From NCBI GenBank assembly GCA_026398835.1, contig JAPLSD010000439.1:1-8919 (forward strand): a stretch of DNA of 8,919 nt, in the 5' to 3' direction. The notes beneath the pieces are model-generated. The model was not told where the DNA came from, ran no database searches, and saw nothing but the letters and a program-made list of their open reading frames with translations. The position numbers and the translations under genes were made by a program. Within the stretch, counting starts at the first letter, position 1. The number at the start of each line of letters is the position of its first letter. Shown piece by piece: positions 6,145 through 8,919 of the stretch. The stretch is from Pseudomonas sp. Its GTDB lineage: Bacteria > Pseudomonadota > Gammaproteobacteria > Pseudomonadales > Pseudomonadaceae.

Positions 6145-7167
6145 ATGCAAGTGAAACACCTGCTGCTGATCGCCATCCTCGCATTGACCGCTGCTTGCTC
6201 ATCGAAGGAAGTCGTCGATGAAAACCTGAGCGAGGTCGAGCTGTACCAGCAGGCGCAGGCCGATCTGGACAACCACAGCTACACCAGCGCCACAGCCAAA
6301 CTGAAGGCCCTGGAGTCTCGCTACCCATTCGGTCGTTACGCCGATCAGGCTCAACTTGAGCTGATCTACGCCAACTACAAGAACACCGAGCCGGAAGCTG
6401 CCAAGTCCGCCGCCGAGCGTTTCATCCGGCTGCACCCGCAGCATCCCAACGTGGATTACGCGTACTACCTCAAGGGTTTGACCTCTTTTGACCAGGACGT
6501 CGGCCTGCTGGCGCGCTTCCTGCCACTGGACATGACCAAACGCGACCCGGGTGCCGCTCGAGACTCTTACAACGAGTTCGCGCAGCTCACCAGTCGCTAC
6601 CCCAACAGCCGCTACGCGCCAGACGCCAAGCAGCGCATGATTTACCTGCGCAACCTGCTGGCATCCTACGAAATCCACGTAGCCGACTACTACTTGACCC
6701 GTCAGGCCTATGTAGCCGCTGCCAACCGTGGTCGTTATGTAGTGGAAAACTTCCAGGAAACCCCTTCGGTGGGTGACGGTCTGGCGGTGATGGTCGAGGC
6801 CTACCAGCGTCTGCACCTGGACGAACTGGCCAATACCAGCCTGGAAACCCTCAAGCTCAACTACCCGAAACACCCAACGCTGGTGGACGGTCAGTTCGTG
6901 CCGCGGGTTGCCGAAGCCGACAACCGTTCGTGGCTGAGCAAGACGACCCTGGGTCTGATCGAATCCCGTCCACCGCTGCCGCCGGGCGAGACCCGCGCCA
7001 ACCAGGACGTGCAGAAGCAGTTCCAGGATGCCAAAGACGCGATCCCGGCCGACCTCAAGCCTAAAGATACAAACGGCGATGCCGTCAAAGAGGAACAACA
7101 CGAAGCGCAAGGCAACAACAGCGACCGTTCGTGGTTCAGCTACATGACCTTTGGCGTGTTCGACTGA
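6145..7167 (+). CDS. bamD: Outer membrane protein assembly factor BamD (ComL lipoprotein)
   Basis: BamD is the essential lipoprotein partner of BamA in the BAM complex that folds beta-barrel proteins into the outer membrane. The 340-residue product starts [18 protein letters not shown], a lipoprotein signal with lipobox LTAAC; Cys18 is the acylated residue, and Ser at +2 fits outer-membrane sorting. TPR-like helical repeats follow at about 33-245, with family features [19 protein letters not shown] (58-76) and [15 protein letters not shown] (151-165). E. coli BamD has about 245 residues, so residues 250-340 are a C-terminal extension. It is polar in the middle and carries a repeated motif, [13 protein letters not shown] (261-273) and [13 protein letters not shown] (328-340). 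The start is set by the lipoprotein signal; AGGGAC (6129-6134) is a weak, distant ribosome site. An intrinsic terminator follows at 7183-7212. Confidence 0.97.
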   Translation: MQVKHLLLIAILALTAACSSKEVVDENLSEVELYQQAQADLDNHSYTSATAKLKALESRYPFGRYADQAQLELIYANYKNTEPEAAKSAAERFIRLHPQHPNVDYAYYLKGLTSFDQDVGLLARFLPLDMTKRDPGAARDSYNEFAQLTSRYPNSRYAPDAKQRMIYLRNLLASYEIHVADYYLTRQAYVAAANRGRYVVENFQETPSVGDGLAVMVEAYQRLHLDELANTSLETLKLNYPKHPTLVDGQFVPRVAEADNRSWLSKTTLGLIESRPPLPPGETRANQDVQKQFQDAKDAIPADLKPKDTNGDAVKEEQHEAQGNNSDRSWFSYMTFGVFD

Positions 7168-7182
7168 CGCCAGCGTGGTGCC

Positions 7183-7212
7183 AAAAGGGAGACTTTCGAG
7201 TCTCCCTTTTTT
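7183..7212 (+). terminator. Terminator of bamD
   Basis: A perfect 12-bp stem pairs 7183-7194 (AAAAGGGAGACT) with 7199-7210 (AGTCTCCCTTTT) around a TTCG tetraloop, and six T end at 7212. The A-run on the other side would let it act in both directions. Confidence 0.95.
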
Positions 7213-7291
7213 ATGGCCGCGTTTTATTGCGCTGTGCGCCTGTCATGTCCTTGGCTAAACTGCCAGATCATTCGTCAAATAGCTGATCACC

Positions 7292-7528
7292 ATGCTTCGT
7301 TTACTGTTCTGGATCGCTCTGATTGCTGCTGCGGTATGGTTCTGGCGCAAGTTCAAGGCGGGCCCGGCTTCTGTGGCCAATACGCCCAGCGAGCAAAGCG
7401 CGCCGCCCATGGTCCGCTGCGCCCACTGTGGTGTGCATTTGCCCCGTGACCGGGCGCTAAGTCTTCAACAGCAGTGGTATTGCAGCCAGGCTCACCTGGA
7501 GCAAGGCCCGGGCTCACGTGACCGCTGA
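7292..7528 (+). CDS. PP0621-type small membrane protein with zinc-knuckle motif
   Basis: The 78-residue protein has one N-terminal membrane segment (about 3-18, LRLLFWIALIAAAVWF) followed by a basic RKFK stop, a Pro/Ser-rich linker and a C-terminal motif Cys43-x2-Cys46, Cys64-x3-His68 within RCAHCGVHL and WYCSQAH. This spacing suggests one bound zinc in a small treble-clef or ribbon fold facing the cytoplasm. It resembles the conserved Pseudomonas protein found between comL/bamD and pilS (PP_0621 in P. putida, from memory). No function is established that I know of. No clear Shine-Dalgarno precedes the ATG. Its end overlaps the pilS start by 11 bp, so a link to PilS expression or signalling is plausible but unproven. 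Confidence 0.85.
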   Translation: MLRLLFWIALIAAAVWFWRKFKAGPASVANTPSEQSAPPMVRCAHCGVHLPRDRALSLQQQWYCSQAHLEQGPGSRDR

Positions 7529-8919
7529 GACCTTAAGTCCCGGCGGTAAACAGGCCCAGCGGTTGCTGCGGCTCTATCACCTTTACCGTTTAAGTATCGG
7601 CATCACACTGGTGTTGCTGATCTCCAGCGACATGGACAACCAGCTTCTGGAACTCACGAACGGCGAGCTGTTTCGCGCCGGCAGTTGGTTGTATCTAATT
7701 CTGAACATTCTGGCGGTTGTCCTCCTGGAGAACCCCAAACGGCCCGCTGAAGTCTTTAGCCTGGCATTGGCAGACGTCGTGCTGCTTTCAGGCTTGTTCT
7801 ATGCCGCCGGTGGAGCGCCGAGTGCTATTGGTAACCTGCTGATCGCCTCAGTGGCCATCAGCAACGTGTTGTTGCGCGGGCGCATCGGCCTGGTGATTGC
7901 TGCGGCCGCCGCCATCGGCATCATTTCCCTGACCTTTTACCTGGGCCTCAGCCGCCCGACACTCGCCAACTATTACTTGCAGGCAGGCGCCCTTGGCGTC
8001 CTGTGCTTCGCCGCTGCGTTTCTGGTACAGGGTTTGACCCGCCTACTGGAGGTCAGCGAGATGTTGTCGCAGCAGCGCGCCAGTGAAGTCAGCAGCCTTG
8101 AAGCCCTCAACGCGCTGATCCTGCAACGCATGCGCACCGGCATTCTGGTGCTCGACGCCCAACGCCGCACCTTGCTGGCGAATCAGAGTGCATTAACCCT
8201 TCTGGACCAGAAAAGCCTGGAGGCTGAGTTGATCGACATTTACTCGCCGCAATTGGTCGAGCGCTTACAGATATGGTTTAACAATCCCACCTTGCGACCA
8301 CAAAGCCTGAAAGTCGCAGGCAATGGTTTGGTGCTACAGCCAAGCTTCATCGCCCTTGGCCCAGAGGAACAGCGCCAGACGCTAGTGTTCCTCGAAGACA
8401 TCGCACAGATCGCCCAACAGGCCCAACAACTCAAACTCGCCGCCCTCGGCCGCCTGACCGCCGGGATCGCCCATGAAATCCGCAATCCGCTGGGCGCTAT
8501 CAGCCACGCCGCGCAGTTGTTACACGAGTCCGAGGAACTGATCGGCGCTGATCGACGTCTGACCCAGATTATTCAAGACCACTCCAAACGAATGAATCGG
8601 GTAATAGAAAACGTTCTGCAACTGTCTCGCCGCCAGCAATCCGAGCCACAACGACTCGATCTGAAACCGTGGCTGGAGCATTTCGTCAGTGACGCGCGTA
8701 GAGACATTGCTGACAAACAACAGATTCATCTGGAAATCGGTATGGGCTCTTTCGAAACGTTGATGGACCCGAATCAATTGGCCCAGGTGCTAAACAACTT
8801 GCTACACAATGCCTTGCGCCATAGCGCTCAGGCTCACGAGCAGGCCGAAGTCTGGCTCAAGCTGTTTATCGAGCCCGATCGCGAGCTGCCGACACTGGAA
8901 GTGCTGGATAACGGCCCCG
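7518..8919 (+). CDS. pilS: Type IV pilus sensor histidine kinase PilS (3' end missing)
   Basis: The frame stays open from GTG 7518 to the window edge, giving 467 codons of a protein that has about 530 residues in P. aeruginosa. PilS is an inner-membrane histidine kinase that controls the regulator PilR and thus sigma-54-dependent pilin (pilA) transcription. Several hydrophobic segments occupy about residues 20-185, as expected for its six membrane helices, followed by a PAS-like sensor region (about 195-300). The H-box AGIAHEIRNPLGAIS has the phosphorylated His at residue 319, the same number as in P. aeruginosa PilS, which supports the GTG start. The N-box VLNNLLHNALRHS covers 424-436, and the ATP lid begins with LEVLDNGP at the edge. 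The GTG lies inside the preceding gene (11-bp overlap) with only weak AAGG upstream. pilR is expected just beyond the window. Confidence 0.94.
   Translation, partial: MTAETLSPGGKQAQRLLRLYHLYRLSIGITLVLLISSDMDNQLLELTNGELFRAGSWLYLILNILAVVLLENPKRPAEVFSLALADVVLLSGLFYAAGGAPSAIGNLLIASVAISNVLLRGRIGLVIAAAAAIGIISLTFYLGLSRPTLANYYLQAGALGVLCFAAAFLVQGLTRLLEVSEMLSQQRASEVSSLEALNALILQRMRTGILVLDAQRRTLLANQSALTLLDQKSLEAELIDIYSPQLVERLQIWFNNPTLRPQSLKVAGNGLVLQPSFIALGPEEQRQTLVFLEDIAQIAQQAQQLKLAALGRLTAGIAHEIRNPLGAISHAAQLLHESEELIGADRRLTQIIQDHSKRMNRVIENVLQLSRRQQSEPQRLDLKPWLEHFVSDARRDIADKQQIHLEIGMGSFETLMDPNQLAQVLNNLLHNALRHSAQAHEQAEVWLKLFIEPDRELPTLEVLDNGP

Noticed and set aside
5947..6159. 70-codon minus-strand frame in the rluD-bamD spacer
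   Set aside because: Not called as a gene; it continues out of frame into rluD. It is used only as evidence for a possible frameshift.
6199..7110. 303-codon minus-strand frame opposite bamD
   Set aside because: Antisense shadow of a well-supported lipoprotein gene.
7213..7449. 78-codon plus-strand frame overlapping the small zinc-knuckle gene
   Set aside because: Starts within the bamD terminator region and conflicts with the frame carrying the membrane helix and Cys/His motif.

Overview
The window looks like the chromosome of a Pseudomonas species, most likely of the P. fluorescens group. The support is gene order and protein character: end of ndh, a small EF-hand protein, a tRNA cluster, then clpB, pgeF and rluD on the minus strand, with bamD, a PP0621-type small protein and pilS divergently on the plus strand. 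As far as I recall, this matches the P. putida neighbourhood around PP_0620 to PP_0626. A REP-type palindrome with the core GTAGGAGCGAGGC also fits Pseudomonas. No database search was possible, so species-level placement is inference.

Layout. Positions 1-124 are the last 40 codons of a type II NADH dehydrogenase gene. A REP doublet hairpin follows. Positions 400-807 encode a secreted 135-residue protein with an EGKCGEGKCG motif and two canonical EF-hand loops, ended by an intrinsic terminator. Positions 943-1355 hold four minus-strand tRNA genes, transcribed in the order Asn(GTT), Pro(TGG), Lys(TTT), Pro(TGG). They lie under a strong sigma-70 promoter with a GC-rich discriminator near 1442-1469 and end in a terminator at 905-938. 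A second terminator-like hairpin lies inside the cluster, before the last tRNA-Pro, which is an exact copy of the first.

Positions 1655-5993 are minus-strand rluD, pgeF and clpB. rluD and pgeF overlap by ATGA. clpB has its own sigma-32-like promoter at 4293-4320. From 6145 on the plus strand come bamD (outer-membrane assembly lipoprotein, own terminator), a 78-residue membrane-anchored protein with a likely zinc knuckle, and pilS (type IV pilus sensor kinase). pilS starts at a GTG inside the preceding gene and runs off the window.

Functionally this is mostly core genome: respiration, translation, proteostasis, 23S rRNA modification, peptidoglycan quality control, envelope assembly and pilus regulation. 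I found no mobile element, CRISPR array, prophage or obvious new multi-gene system. The items most worth checking are the EF-hand protein carrying a HvfA-like EGKCG motif without a maturase nearby, the terminator inside the tRNA cluster, the odd rluD 5' end, and a repeated 13-residue motif in the C-terminal extension of BamD.
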